The translations under genes and the position numbers were made by a program. A stretch of 14,468 nt of DNA from Auxenochlorella pyrenoidosa (taxonomy: Eukaryota; Chlorophyta; Trebouxiophyceae; Chlorellales; Chlorellaceae). Every line of letters starts with the position of its first letter. Position 1 is the first letter of the stretch. The stretch is taken from positions 932,778 to 947,245 of the forward strand of contig KQ481955.1 of the NCBI GenBank assembly GCA_001430745.1, written 5' to 3'. Positions 1-9,200 of this stretch are shown one piece after another. The notes under the pieces are model-generated. The model was not told the origin of the DNA, did not search any database, and was given only the letters and a program-made list of their open reading frames with translations.

Positions 1-1361
1 GCGGCGCGAGATGCGGCGGATGAGCTGCGGGTTGAGCTCGTGCAGGCGCTGCAGCATGGCGGCCTCGTCGCTGCAGGGCGGGGGGGGCACCAGCGGGTGC
101 CGTGAGTGCGGGAGGGCGCATCGTGCAGACAAGCTTGGCGGCCTGCCCTGGAGCTCTCTGCACTGCATGCCCAGCCAAACCCCAAGCCCAGCAGGCCTCC
201 GGCTCTGCCGCCGTCCTGTCCCTGCACACCTCACTGCCAGCACCCTCGGCTGGGGTGCAACCGTTTGAGCGCATGTGGGCAAATTTAGGTCTACTCAGGT
301 TTTGGGCCGACAACCGCGGGCACCGCCCACCTGCTCTTGAGCTTGGAGTAGTCGAGCAGGTAGAGCAGGGCGTCCACCCCCTCCAGCAGGCGCTCCACCT
401 TGTGCCTGCGGTAGGCATGGGGGCATGGGCCCAGCCTGAGTGGCGGGGGAGGAAGCCGCGCGGGGGCGCCAGCCTCCAGCGGACAGGGTGCAGGAATTGA
501 GGTTGCCCACTGCAGTACTGAGGATCTGTTGCTGCCAACGCGGGGACGGGCGGCTGCAGTCGGTGCTGGAAGCAGCGCGGGGCAGGGGGGCTCACCGCAG
601 CCGGGCCTGCCCCGCCTCATTGGGGCCGGGCGTGTCGAGCAGCGCCAGGCGCGGATGCAGCTGGCCGCCGCCCTCCGCAGCCTCGGAGGCAGCGGCCAGC
701 GCGGCAATGGGCGCCTCGATCACCAGGGGAGCCTCCTCCGCCGCTGCCGCGCCGCCCCGGCTGCCAGCTGGGCTGCCGGCGGCGGTGCCGCCGCCGTTGC
801 GTGCAGCGGCATTCAGCTGCCGCAGGTGCTCCCGCACCAGGGCCCCGCCCTCCACCTGGACTCTGCCCCCGCCAGGGATGGGGTAGGACAGCAGGGGCAG
901 AGCGCGGGTGGGGGCGTGCTGCAGCCGCACGATGCGGGCGGTCTCGGTGACGTTGCTCGAGGGCAGCACTTTATCGCCCAGCAGCGCGTTGAGCAGGGTG
1001 CTCTTGCCGGCTGCATGGATTGCAATACAACAGGATGGAGGGGGGAGAGGTGGGGAGGCGCACAGAAGCAGGGGGTTGCTGTGGGATGTGAATGCCACAA
1101 TGGCGAACCAGCCCCTCCTTGCCAACACATCCCAGTCACACCCAGCCAGCACCCACCCTTGATGGTGGCCAGAACCGCCACGGTGCAATCTTCCTCCTGC
1201 AGCCGCTGCTGCAGCTCTGCCGAGCGCCGGAACAGGGAGGGCAGGGCGGCGTCGCGCTCGCGGCTGCCCTGGCTGCCGACAAGGTCGGACAGGAGGCCGC
1301 CCGTGGCGGCCAGGCACTCGCCCACCGCTGCCCCGAGCTCGGCAGGGGTCATGTCGGCCAT
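1..1361 (-). CDS. CrfC/YjdA-like dynamin-type GTPase, N-terminal part (3' end outside window)
   Basis: This is a large GTPase of the dynamin superfamily; the motifs fit the bacterial CrfC (YjdA) type best. Predicted exons are 1361-1157, 1010-596, 405-331 and 70-1, giving 255 residues with consistent phases. The P-loop is rebuilt across intron 1 and reads ATIKAGKST (residues 65-73); its first position is Ala instead of Gly, which Walker A allows. It is followed by LLNALLGDKVLP. Candidate switch I threonines are T90 and T92. The G3 motif is LLDTPGPNEAGQ, with D194. Next come LLYLLDYSKLKS and SSDEAAML, as in CrfC after G3. Residues 138-160 are a Gly/Ala low-complexity insert. The G4 motif would lie beyond the left edge. 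The start at 1361 leaves about 70 residues before the P-loop, close to bacterial relatives; a second ATG is at 1352. No transit peptide is obvious. The cellular role is unknown; membrane or DNA-associated GTPase work is inference from the family. Confidence 0.8.
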
Positions 1362-1363
1362 GC

Positions 1364-1610
1364 CTGCAGGTGAGGTGTGAGCGAACGCATGTTCAGTTGG
1401 CTGCTGTGGCTAGAGGTCCAGCCAGGGAGGCGAGGCGCCGCTGGTGCTGGGCGCCGGCGGCAGGACCCGGATGGCGCGCCTGAGGCCTCATAGCAGCCCA
1501 GAACTCCCAGCCGGGGTTTGCAACTCAAGCAGAGGTCCATGAGCCGCCAATAAAGTCCTCTCAAAGCCCTATGTGCACATCGTGTTGAGCCCGAGAGAAC
1601 CCTGGCTCAC
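1364..1610 (-). other. Candidate 5'-UTR intron of the dynamin-like gene
   Basis: On the minus strand a good donor (CAA|GTGAGC at 1610) and a good acceptor (CACCTGCAG ending at 1364) bracket 247 bases. The acceptor lies two bases before the ATG at 1361. One frame stays open across the join upstream to about 2070, but it holds no in-frame ATG, so a leader exon is likelier than an N-terminal extension. This is inference from splice-site match only. Confidence 0.35.
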
Positions 1611-2589
1611 TTGCAGGCGGGCCGGCGTCTCGGAGAGCAGGCGCAGCGGGGTCACATACGCCCGTCCTGCAGATCGGGACTGGAGCCAGGCTGAAAGGGT
1701 ACACGAACTTCCAAGATGCACACGGGCCTCGCGCAGCATCACCAGCAGGGCCCTGCCAGGGTGCAAGGCTGCCCTCAAATCCTCGCACCGGTAATTGTCC
1801 AACGCGATTGTAAGCCGCTTCAAGATGGCGGGGAGAGGCAACTTGCTTGAAGCAGCAGGCCAGAGAGCAGAGCTGCTGCTCGCACGAGTGTTCTTCTACT
1901 TTGATGGAGAGCGGCAGCAGCCAGTGGCAGTGCGGTGGGGGTGCTCTGCAACAGGGCGGCGACGAGCGGGAGGCGTGCCTGGACGGCGAAGCGCCGGCGC
2001 CGGCGCCAACCGACAGCTGAGTGCAGGCGACAAGCAGCGAGCCTGCCTCCACTCTGTTCCAGGTGCACACCAGCCTTGAGAAGCAGAGAGGCAGGACTGG
2101 GGTTCAGGTAATTCGGGCATCTGTATGCTGGAAGACCGCTCTGACAATGAGGGAGACAGCAACAGTGCAGGCAGCAGTGCCAGCGGGGGCAGGCCGCCTG
2201 CTGGGCCTGCAGTATGAGGCGTTGATGCCGCCATCATTGTTGGGCAGGAAGCACAAAGCCTGCGGTCAGTGGCAGTCACGTAGGTGGAAACAGCGAGGAG
2301 TTTCTTCTTGCATGCTTGCACGCCCAGCAGTCCCCATCAATGCGCAGCCGCCATCAGTGTGCATTGCCAGATGCTGTTGACATCAGGGCACAGTGGAACA
2401 GTGGAGGCAAAGGCGCTCCTCAAGCACCTGCTGCTCTCACGGTGGTGGCTGCAGATGGCTGGCTGTAAAAGTGCAGGCATGACCACCAACGCAGCTAGAA
2501 TGGCAGCGGGGGGGGGGACACTGCTCGAGGTCTTGGGCCAAAGCGACTGCAGGGCGCACATAGCAAGAGGCGATACTCTTGGAATGCGA

Positions 2590-2661
2590 CTACCGAACTA
2601 CCAAACTACTTGATTTCCGGGTCTGTTCAGCCACTCAAAGCATAGCCGCTCAAAGCATGGC
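2590..2661. repeat. Short degenerate tandem repeats (8-bp and 15-bp units)
   Basis: Two neighbouring tandem duplications are visible. An 8-base unit occurs as CTACCGAA, CTACCAAA and a decayed third copy (2590-2613). A 15-base unit, CACTCAAAGCATAGC then CGCTCAAAGCATGGC, occupies 2632-2661 with 13 of 15 positions identical. They lie in intergenic DNA; no function is indicated. Confidence 0.7.
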
Positions 2662-3156
2662 CTCGACTGCTTGGAGCTCGAACCTGTTTAGTGCCTCTGC
2701 TGCGACAGCCGCTGCCCTTGCCTGGTTGCCCCAAGATTCAAATGGACACCTTTGCAAACTTCGGTAGTTTTCAACAGAACCTAATGCAGCAGAGGAGAAA
2801 GTTCCAGGCAGGGCACACTTGGCAAATCAGCAGTGGCTGCATGCATCATGGGCAGCCTGCGGCGGCCCGTGACATTTTTCAGGCCTCGATTACGGTGGGG
2901 GGCCTCCATGCTTGCTCGCCTTCTTTGCCCTGGCGTGCGGGGAGCGGTGGTGGCGCTGCTGGCGCTGCGCCTTACTGCTCACTGCCTGCATAGCACAGAG
3001 TAAGATGCATTCAGGAGGCATGTCTGACATTTGCATGGTTGGGTGCTGCGTTGCGCTGCTCAGCTGCAGGAAACACGGGGCATGCATGAGGCAGAACGAG
3101 AGGCCCACATGGTAGCCGTGAGCGGCCTGCGCGCAGCGGGCCTTCTTGTGAGCCGA

Positions 3157-3198
3157 ACGCTTGCGGTGCGGATGGGCACGCTTGCGGTGGGGATAGGC
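3157..3198. repeat. 21-bp tandem repeat, two copies plus a decayed third
   Basis: A 21-base unit beginning ACGCTTGCGGTG occurs at 3157-3177 and again at 3178-3198 with 19 of 21 positions identical. A diverged third copy follows from 3199 (AAGCTTGGGC). Because 21 is a multiple of three, the minus strand reads as a basic heptad (YPHRKRA, HPHRKRS) in one open frame. That frame has no other coding support. Confidence 0.75.
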
Positions 3199-3805
3199 AA
3201 GCTTGGGCATGGCGATGTGCCAGCCTGCTGGGGAAGGTAGGGAAGAGAGCGCTCTCTTGGACAATGGAGACGAGCAGTCCAAGGGCGGTGCACGTGCCGC
3301 CGCTGGCTGTTGCTTGACGCCTGCCGCCCCCCGCATGCTTGAACCCAGCTTGCCTGGACTCAGTACAGCCGCAGATGGGAGAAGAGGTTGTGAGAGAGGC
3401 TAGGTTTCCGTCTCTGCTCGTCTCGGCTCTTCTGCAGTGGCACGCACCCTGCTTTGCTCACAGCAACTGGATCAGCAGTAGATGAAGGCTGGCTGCTCGG
3501 CAGGGCTCAATCTGCTGAGCGGTCGTGCTTTGCGGGCCGCCTGCTTGCCACAGCTCACCGCGCCATGCAGTGCCTGCATCTCAACCACTGTCGGTATCGA
3601 GAGAGGCACAGTGTGTTCGTCACAAACACACTTCAAACAACTTGTGCTTCGCAGTGTTGCTGCAAGAAAGGAGCATGCATGATGCTGCTGCCCAGCTGTT
3701 GCCAGACCATGCCCGCTGCTGGGCAGCAGCGGCGGCGGCGGCCTTGAACAAGAGGGGACGAACAAATCAAAGAGGCATCCAATTTCAAGCACTCTAGAGC
3801 GTCCA

Positions 3806-5360
3806 TCATGTGAACAGCCACTCCCGCCGCTTCTTCTCCTTGAGCTCCGCCTTGCGCTGCTTTATCGCCCGCAGCTCCTCGCCGCTCAGGCCGCGCTTGC
3901 GCTGCTCAGCCGCCCTCGCCAGCTGCTGCTCCAGCTCTGCGGGGTTGGCCCAGCTGGCGGCCTCGGCATACAGCGAGTCCTGCTGGCAGGGAGGGAGAAG
4001 CAGGGAGGGGTCAGTGAGGAGCACTGGGGTCCTGATGGGTGCACCCCCCCAGGTGCCTGGGCCCCCGGCTCTGCCCCCTCTTTCAGTCTGGGCATCCGGC
4101 CAGCCTGGGAAGCCTGCTCAACTCGGGCAACACACTCCGCAAGCCCTGCCACCCGGCAGCCTCGCCCTGCCGCCGCACCTTGGCGTCGCCCGCCTGGATG
4201 CGCCCCCGCGCCGCCACCCGGTAGGCGGTGGCCGAGTAGTCCACCTGCCGCCCCCAGGCAGCCACCTCCTGCAGCGACTTGCCAGCGGCGGCGGCCGCCC
4301 GCGCCAGGGCCACCGCCTCATCGTGCGCGGGCAGCCCAGAGAGGACGGCCTCGGCCAGGGAGTGGGCGGTTCCGCGGGCGCGCTCGGCGGCGTACGCTGG
4401 GGCGGGCGGGGCGGTGCCGGGCCAGGCTGCCTGCAGGGGCGGCGCAGAAGCCAGGCGGCGGGCCACGCTTGGCATGGCGGTGGGTGTGGTGTGTGCACAC
4501 AGGCGTCATGAGCACGCTGCCGGCACCAAAAACGTGGTTCTACTCTGAGCGGGTCGATCAGGTCGCTCCTGCCCCACGCCAGGCCAGCCTCTCTCCACGG
4601 CTGCTTGCCTGCTCCGGGTACTCCAGCTGCCAGCGCTGCAGCAGCTCGCCGTCCCCCACCAGTTCGGCCAGCACCAGCTCCTCCCAACAGCTGGCGCCGC
4701 CCTGCTGCCCGCCCGCCCCTGGCTGCCCCTTGCTGTCTCGCTGCTCTGCGGCCCCTGCTCCTGGCTGCTGCTCCCCAGTTGGTCCCTGGGGGTGTGCAGC
4801 CTCTGGCTGCGGCTCACCGGCGGCCTGTTCTTGAGTGGCTGTTCCGCCAGCATGCTGCGGCTGCCGCACCTCAACAGCTGCACCTGGGTGCTGCTCGCTG
4901 TCCAGCTGGTGGTGCTCTGCCGCCTGCATGCGCTGCTCCTTGCTGGGCTGCCCTGGCGCAGCGATGAGCGGTGGACGCGTGCCGTCTTGCTCGCCGTCAT
5001 GCTGCGCCAGCGCCGCGGCTGCCTGTCTATCACCGCTTTGCCCTCCCAGACCCTGCTCCGGCTGCGCATCGCTGTCAGGGTCCCCGGCTGCTGCTGCTGC
5101 GCCGCTGCTTCCTGTTGCTGCGCACCCAGGAGCGCTGCTGCTGCCTGCTGTCAGCCTGAGCACAGGCAGGTCCATGGGCAGCATGCCCCGCCAGCCCTGC
5201 AGCTGCTCCAGGGTGAAGGGGCCCTGCAGCAGGCCCGCCGCATCCCGGTAGTACAGACCCGGCTCCCACCGCTGCTGCCACTGGGGATCCCAGCGCTGCT
5301 GCCCCTGCTGCGCCTGCTGCTGGCTGCCCGCAGGCGGCTGCGCTGCGCCCGCCTCGCCTG

Positions 5361-5392
<32 letters not shown>

Positions 5393-5696
5393 TGCGCGTC
5401 GCTCTCTTCCTGTCGCTCGGCTTGCTGCCAGGCGCTGCCAGCAGGCGCCGCCCAGTCTGGTGGCGGGTGCCACTGGCTCACCCTGTAGTGCGGAGGGCAA
5501 AGTGGACGGGATGCTGTGCGAGAGGGCTGCCATTGTTGCGTTCATCACTCGTCATGTGAACAGTCGACTGCAGGTCCCGCGTCAAGTGCAAGGGGCTCCC
5601 GGCACATGCTGCTCACCCAGTGGCACGGTTGAACCAGTATGGCTGCCCGCTGTTCAGATCCAGAGCCTGTTCCCAGCACTCGTGCACAAACGCCAT
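3806..5696 (-). CDS. WW and GYF domain protein, probable RNA-processing adaptor
   Basis: Predicted exons 5696-5617, 5482-4609, 4430-4179 and 3979-3806 give 459 residues and a TGA stop. The WW domain (residues 8-37) forms across intron 1, with W8, the aromatic run YWF at 20-22, NRATG, W31 and prolines 33-35. A Q/A-rich linker with a run of about ten alanines follows. A GYF-type domain starts near residue 99 (WEPGLYY, then GPF at 114-116 and W124). The triplet that names the family is LPM here, followed by DLPV, as in some plant-type members. Residues 140-300 are a Gln/Ala/Gly/Pro-rich disordered linker. The C-terminus is helical and basic, with ELEQQLARAAEQRK and a KEKKRREWLF end, resembling plant WW proteins such as Arabidopsis At2g41020 (from memory). 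WW and GYF domains both bind proline-rich partners, often in the spliceosome; that role is inference. Intron 2 appears to be GC-AG. The ATG at 5696 is the first in its frame. Confidence 0.82.
3980..3985 (-). other. Tandem NAGNAG acceptor at the last exon of the WW-GYF gene
   Basis: The acceptor reads CAGCAG before GACTCG. Using the first AG adds one Gln (AK-Q-DSLY), using the second does not (AK-DSLY). Both keep the frame, so one-residue isoforms are possible. Confidence 0.5.
4431..4608 (-). other. Proposed GC-AG intron in the WW-GYF gene
   Basis: The donor reads CAG|GCAAGC, the usual consensus for GC donors, and the acceptor is CCCCTGCAG. Joining in phase 0 gives EYPEQ then AAWPGT and keeps both flanking frames open. 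Nearby GT dinucleotides (GTGGAG, GTGGGG) are poor donors and would need a different acceptor a few bases on. Confidence 0.6.
5363..5389 (-). repeat. In-frame trinucleotide repeat encoding poly-alanine
   Basis: Nine perfect GCT units on the plus strand are read as GCA codons on the minus strand, giving about ten consecutive alanines between the WW and GYF domains. Such tracts often vary in length between strains. Confidence 0.9.
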
Positions 5697-5697
5697 G

Positions 5698-5821
5698 CTG
5701 CAGCAGAGCGGGATGGCGGGACAGCTCGCAGCACCTTCAACCGTGAGTGGCGGCAGCGGGTGGGCGGCGCCATCTGATGCAGGGTTGCTGCGATCGCAGA
5801 GATGGATCAGGATCGGCTCAC
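5698..5821 (-). other. Candidate 5'-UTR intron of the WW-GYF gene
   Basis: A donor GTGAGC at 5821 and an acceptor CTCTGCTGCAG ending at 5698 would remove 124 bases. The acceptor lies one base before the ATG at 5696. The frame upstream of this ATG has no other ATG, so a spliced leader exon is plausible. This rests on splice-site match alone. Confidence 0.35.
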
Positions 5822-6229
5822 ACAACACCTCTGATGTCCCAAGGCAAGAAAGCGGGCCCAGAGAGCAACCTACACCAGTGCGCCCAGCCCAGAAGACCGG
5901 TGCGTCACGCTCTCTATACTGTCAAGAGTTCTCCAGGTGTTCGTAATATTAAAGCAGAGCTCAATGCCGGCGTATGCTCCGTTCCCTTTTGCCGCAGTGC
6001 GTGCAGCGCCAAAGGAGCGCCTGAATGGCCTGGGCGCTCAAGATAGCTGATGCAGACAGATCCGAGAGGAATGCGTCCTGACGGGGGCTGCTCCGACCAC
6101 TTCTGGTGCACGGTCGCCTGCTGCGACCGCTGCGAGTTGACAGTGAATGCAGTCTCTGCTAGTCTGCTGAACCACCCTGCCCATGCCTGCAATCTGTGCA
6201 ATTGACGTTCCCCTTCAAGGTATCAATGG
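5822..6229. other. Intergenic: upstream region of WW-GYF gene and end of the beta-helix gene
   Basis: This gap holds no convincing open frame. It should contain the promoter and leader of the WW-GYF gene and, at its right end, the cleavage site of the beta-helix transcript. I see no clear TATA box or other named element. Confidence 0.5.
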
Positions 6230-6234
6230 TTACA
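6230..6234 (-). terminator. Candidate TGTAA polyadenylation signal of the beta-helix gene
   Basis: The minus strand reads TGTAA about 30 bases after the predicted stop codon at 6265-6267. TGTAA is the known polyadenylation signal of many green algae. A five-base match can occur by chance, but its placement fits. Confidence 0.4.
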
Positions 6235-6264
6235 CTGGTCAGGGCTTCCTGCTGCTCGGCAGCA

Positions 6265-9200
6265 TCAGTGCCCCACGTTGCCCCAAACCGAAAACTGATG
6301 CTCGGCATCGACATGGGCCTTCACGAAATTGGTGTGGTATGGCGTGTTGTCGCACTTGCCCGCCCCTGGCAGGGAAAATCCCGGCACGTGGATACGGTAG
6401 CTGCCCGCCTTCACACGGCTGCACTCGCCGCTGCCTGCCAACGACGCATTGGCAATGCAGACCCGAGAGTACTCGTCCCGCAGGAGGTGTGGTGGCGACC
6501 CAAAGCTTCCACTGGGTGCTGCGGTCTGGAACAGGTCGGCAATCACCTGCAAGGGGTGACAGCGGGATGGGGGCGTATCTGTAGTCTTGGCGAGTCTTGG
6601 CAGGTCCAAGCAACACCGGGGCATGCTTGCGAAACTTGTGCAGTGCCTGGCAGCACCCCTTGGCACGCCTCGCGTGCCGAGCTTGACCAGCCCGTTGCCG
6701 CCCCACCTGCCGCTCGTGCTCCAGGATGGGCCGCGGGATGGCGTTCCTGTTGGTGTATCCCGGGATGCAGTGGTCGTACACGAGGACCCAGCAGGCGACG
6801 GGGTCCTCCGAGTCACCCATGAAAGTGCGGCACGCTGTGCGCGCCGAGCCGGCGCTGGGGCGGCGAGCCCCATCCGGCACCGGCGCAGCATCGCCGCGGC
6901 GGAACAGCTGCTCGCTCCACAGGTCGGACGGCAGGCTGCTGTTCAGGGGTGTGACCGCCCAGCCGGGGCACTGCGGCGGGGCAGGCAAGGTGGGTTTGTC
7001 ACTGGCTGGGCAAGCTGGCAGGCAGACACATCCTCAGCAGCATTTTCTGATATGCTCTGCAGCACTCGAGGCTGCCCACACCGGCAGCCCCTCACCGGAC
7101 TGGTTGTGAGGTTGAAGCCAAAGAAGTAGAGGTCTGATCCGTACTCGCAGCTGCCAGGCAGGGGCGAGCTGCTGCTTGTGGGCCCGCTGGGTTCGCTGAA
7201 GGCGCTGCGGGTGGTGGCTGCTGGCGACGTCTCGCTGCGCACGTTGAAAAAGGTTGTGCCCACGCCTGCGCAGCGGAGAGCGCAGACAAGTGTGCGAGCG
7301 GGTGGAGATCCTGAACTATGCAGGGATGCAGGGCTGCGACGCGGGAATGCGACCGACACATGTCCCTCGCTTACCGGGGCTGGTTGCGCCTTCAGAGTCA
7401 AAGAGGCGGCTGCCAAGCCCAGTGTTTAGGTCGGAGAAGAGGTTTGCAAGGTCGCCTGCAGGAAGATGAGACCGGTTATGAACACGAGTCAGCAGGGATT
7501 GGCACGTGTTGGTAGGTGGTCAAGGTCAATTTGGGAGGTAATGCTGTTGAGGGAAGGGCGCTGTCCAGCCAGACCCAACGAGGAGCCATGCCCAGCGCCC
7601 ACTCGCCTGCCTGGGTGTGCACATTTAGATCCAGGCCGCTGCCAGCGGTGAACACGTTCAGCAGCGAGCCGTCTGTGACGGCCAGGTCATGGTAGTAGCG
7701 GGCGCCAATGTAGAACCTGCAGGAGCAGGAACCAGCTGGTGGTGGGATGAGGCAGCGGCACAGAGCTTCACGCAAGAAGAGCAGGCTGGCCTGGCTTGCT
7801 TGTGGACCAAACCGTCGTACGCGACACAAACAACCGCACTCCACAGCATTCTGCAGGGCATCTCACCTCTCCACCAACACGGCGTGGCAGTCGGCCAGGG
7901 AAATGGCCTGGTGGCCCTGCCGCTGCCAGGTGGCATCGGCAGGGTCGGCGCGTGACGTTGTGGTGCCCACTTGAATGTCTGCACAGCCAGCATGCAGCGG
8001 GCGGGCAGGCATGCACAAATGAAGGTGAGCTGCGGTCTACAAGGCTGGGAACCAAGCCAGTGGGAGGTTGCACCTGCCCCCCAGAGCCTTGCCTGCCAGG
8101 GTGGCATGGTCCACGCGGTGCAGCAGCACTGCATTGTCGGCGTTCAACACGGTCACCTGAGGAGAAAGAAGGTATGATTTGCGCTGAGCACAGCGTAGGG
8201 GCCAGTGTGGAGGACCGCAGCAGGAAAGGAACTCAGGCACATACCCACAGCAGGCGTTCGCTGAGTTGGAATGGTATCCCAGAGGGCAGGCAAGCCTGCC
8301 TCACCTGCTGGACCCACACATTTGCAGCTGCCAGCAGGAAGATGGCGTTGAAGCCCCGATCGCTGGCATGGGCTCCATACGGCCCTGGGTTGCTGAACTC
8401 AATTGTCAGCCTCTCAATACCGCTGTCCTGCACCGTCGGCGCATAGCTGTGTACGCTGCCCTGCCAGGCCTCGACTGCACGGCGGGGCGGGTGCATGCGC
8501 CACGGCTTCCGCTACCAGGCAAAACATGATCGATGCATTGGGCAGGTTGTCTCAGATCTGGGACGGCGAGCGGCCACCTCAAGACGTCCCGAAGCCTCCC
8601 CCCGGCATCCCCCACCTCCCCTGGCAGCTCACCTGGGAAGGGCAGCGGGCGGTCCAGCTCTATCTGACCAGAGGACACGGTGGCAACCCGGCCCGACAGC
8701 TGCAGCTCCCGGCCATCGGGTGTGCCAGCAAACACACGCACCCACTGCCCCGCCGTGAAGTTGCCGCCGTCCACCTGCAAGGGGGTGAGACGAGCGGGAC
8801 TTTTCAGAAAATGCGTAGGACCAGGAAAGCACCCGGGTGCTGCACACCCGTAGACACAGGTGCCAAGGCTGCAGGCAGCCTCCTGCACTCACTGGGATGC
8901 TTGCGCTGCCGCGCTCCACCGGCCCTGTCACAGCCGCCAGCCAGGTCTCAGCAGTGCCATGATACTCAGGTGTCCCCCTGGAGCAAAGGGGGCGGGGCAC
9001 CTGTTCAATGCAAGCCCAGCACAGCTGGTGGGTGCATGGAGAACGCCTCACTGCTGCGCCGGTATGCAAGTGGCTGTGCTTGCTGTGTGCATGTGGCTGC
9101 ACATGCGACTACACATGCACATTGCACATGCACATCGCACAGTGCCGCAGCTCACTTGATGGCCAGGAAGCCGCCCCAGGCCGCCCACTCCGTGAGCACG

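Larger units (their letters stand above)
1611..3805. other. Intergenic region, no convincing gene
   Basis: About 2.2 kb separates the dynamin-like gene (5' side) from the 3' end of the WW-GYF gene. It should hold the promoter and leader of the former and the 3' UTR of the latter. Open frames on both strands are short, Cys/His/Ala-rich, without recognisable domains or convincing splice pairs. I saw no TGTAA on the minus strand below the WW-GYF stop, and no tRNA-like structure. The stretch carries several small tandem repeats, listed separately. A minus-strand frame at 1838-1569 looks protein-like for about 50 residues but fits no gene model. Confidence 0.6.

Noticed and set aside
529..1380. 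Long plus-strand open frame of 283 codons
   Set aside because: It is antisense to the dynamin exons and intron, is Ala/Gly/Arg-rich without domains, and covers the conserved GTPase motifs on the other strand.
1561..2070. Minus-strand open frame as an N-terminal extension of the dynamin-like protein
   Set aside because: It joins in phase through the 1364-1610 intron, but has no ATG and a Cys/His/Pro-rich composition; the start at 1361 already gives a family-like N-terminus.
2890..3336. Basic minus-strand open frame (ribosomal-protein-like composition)
   Set aside because: The basic character comes from the 21-bp repeat only; no ribosomal protein motif and no splice support.
4792..5559. Plus-strand open frame rich in Leu/Cys/Arg
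   Set aside because: It is the complement of the WW-GYF coding exon; the poly-Cys/Leu character comes from the CTG repeat.
8893..8931. Shorter exon 6 of the beta-helix gene starting at the GTGACAG acceptor
   Set aside because: That acceptor is out of phase with exon 5. The acceptor at 8978 (GCTCCAG) has a better pyrimidine tract and restores the frame.
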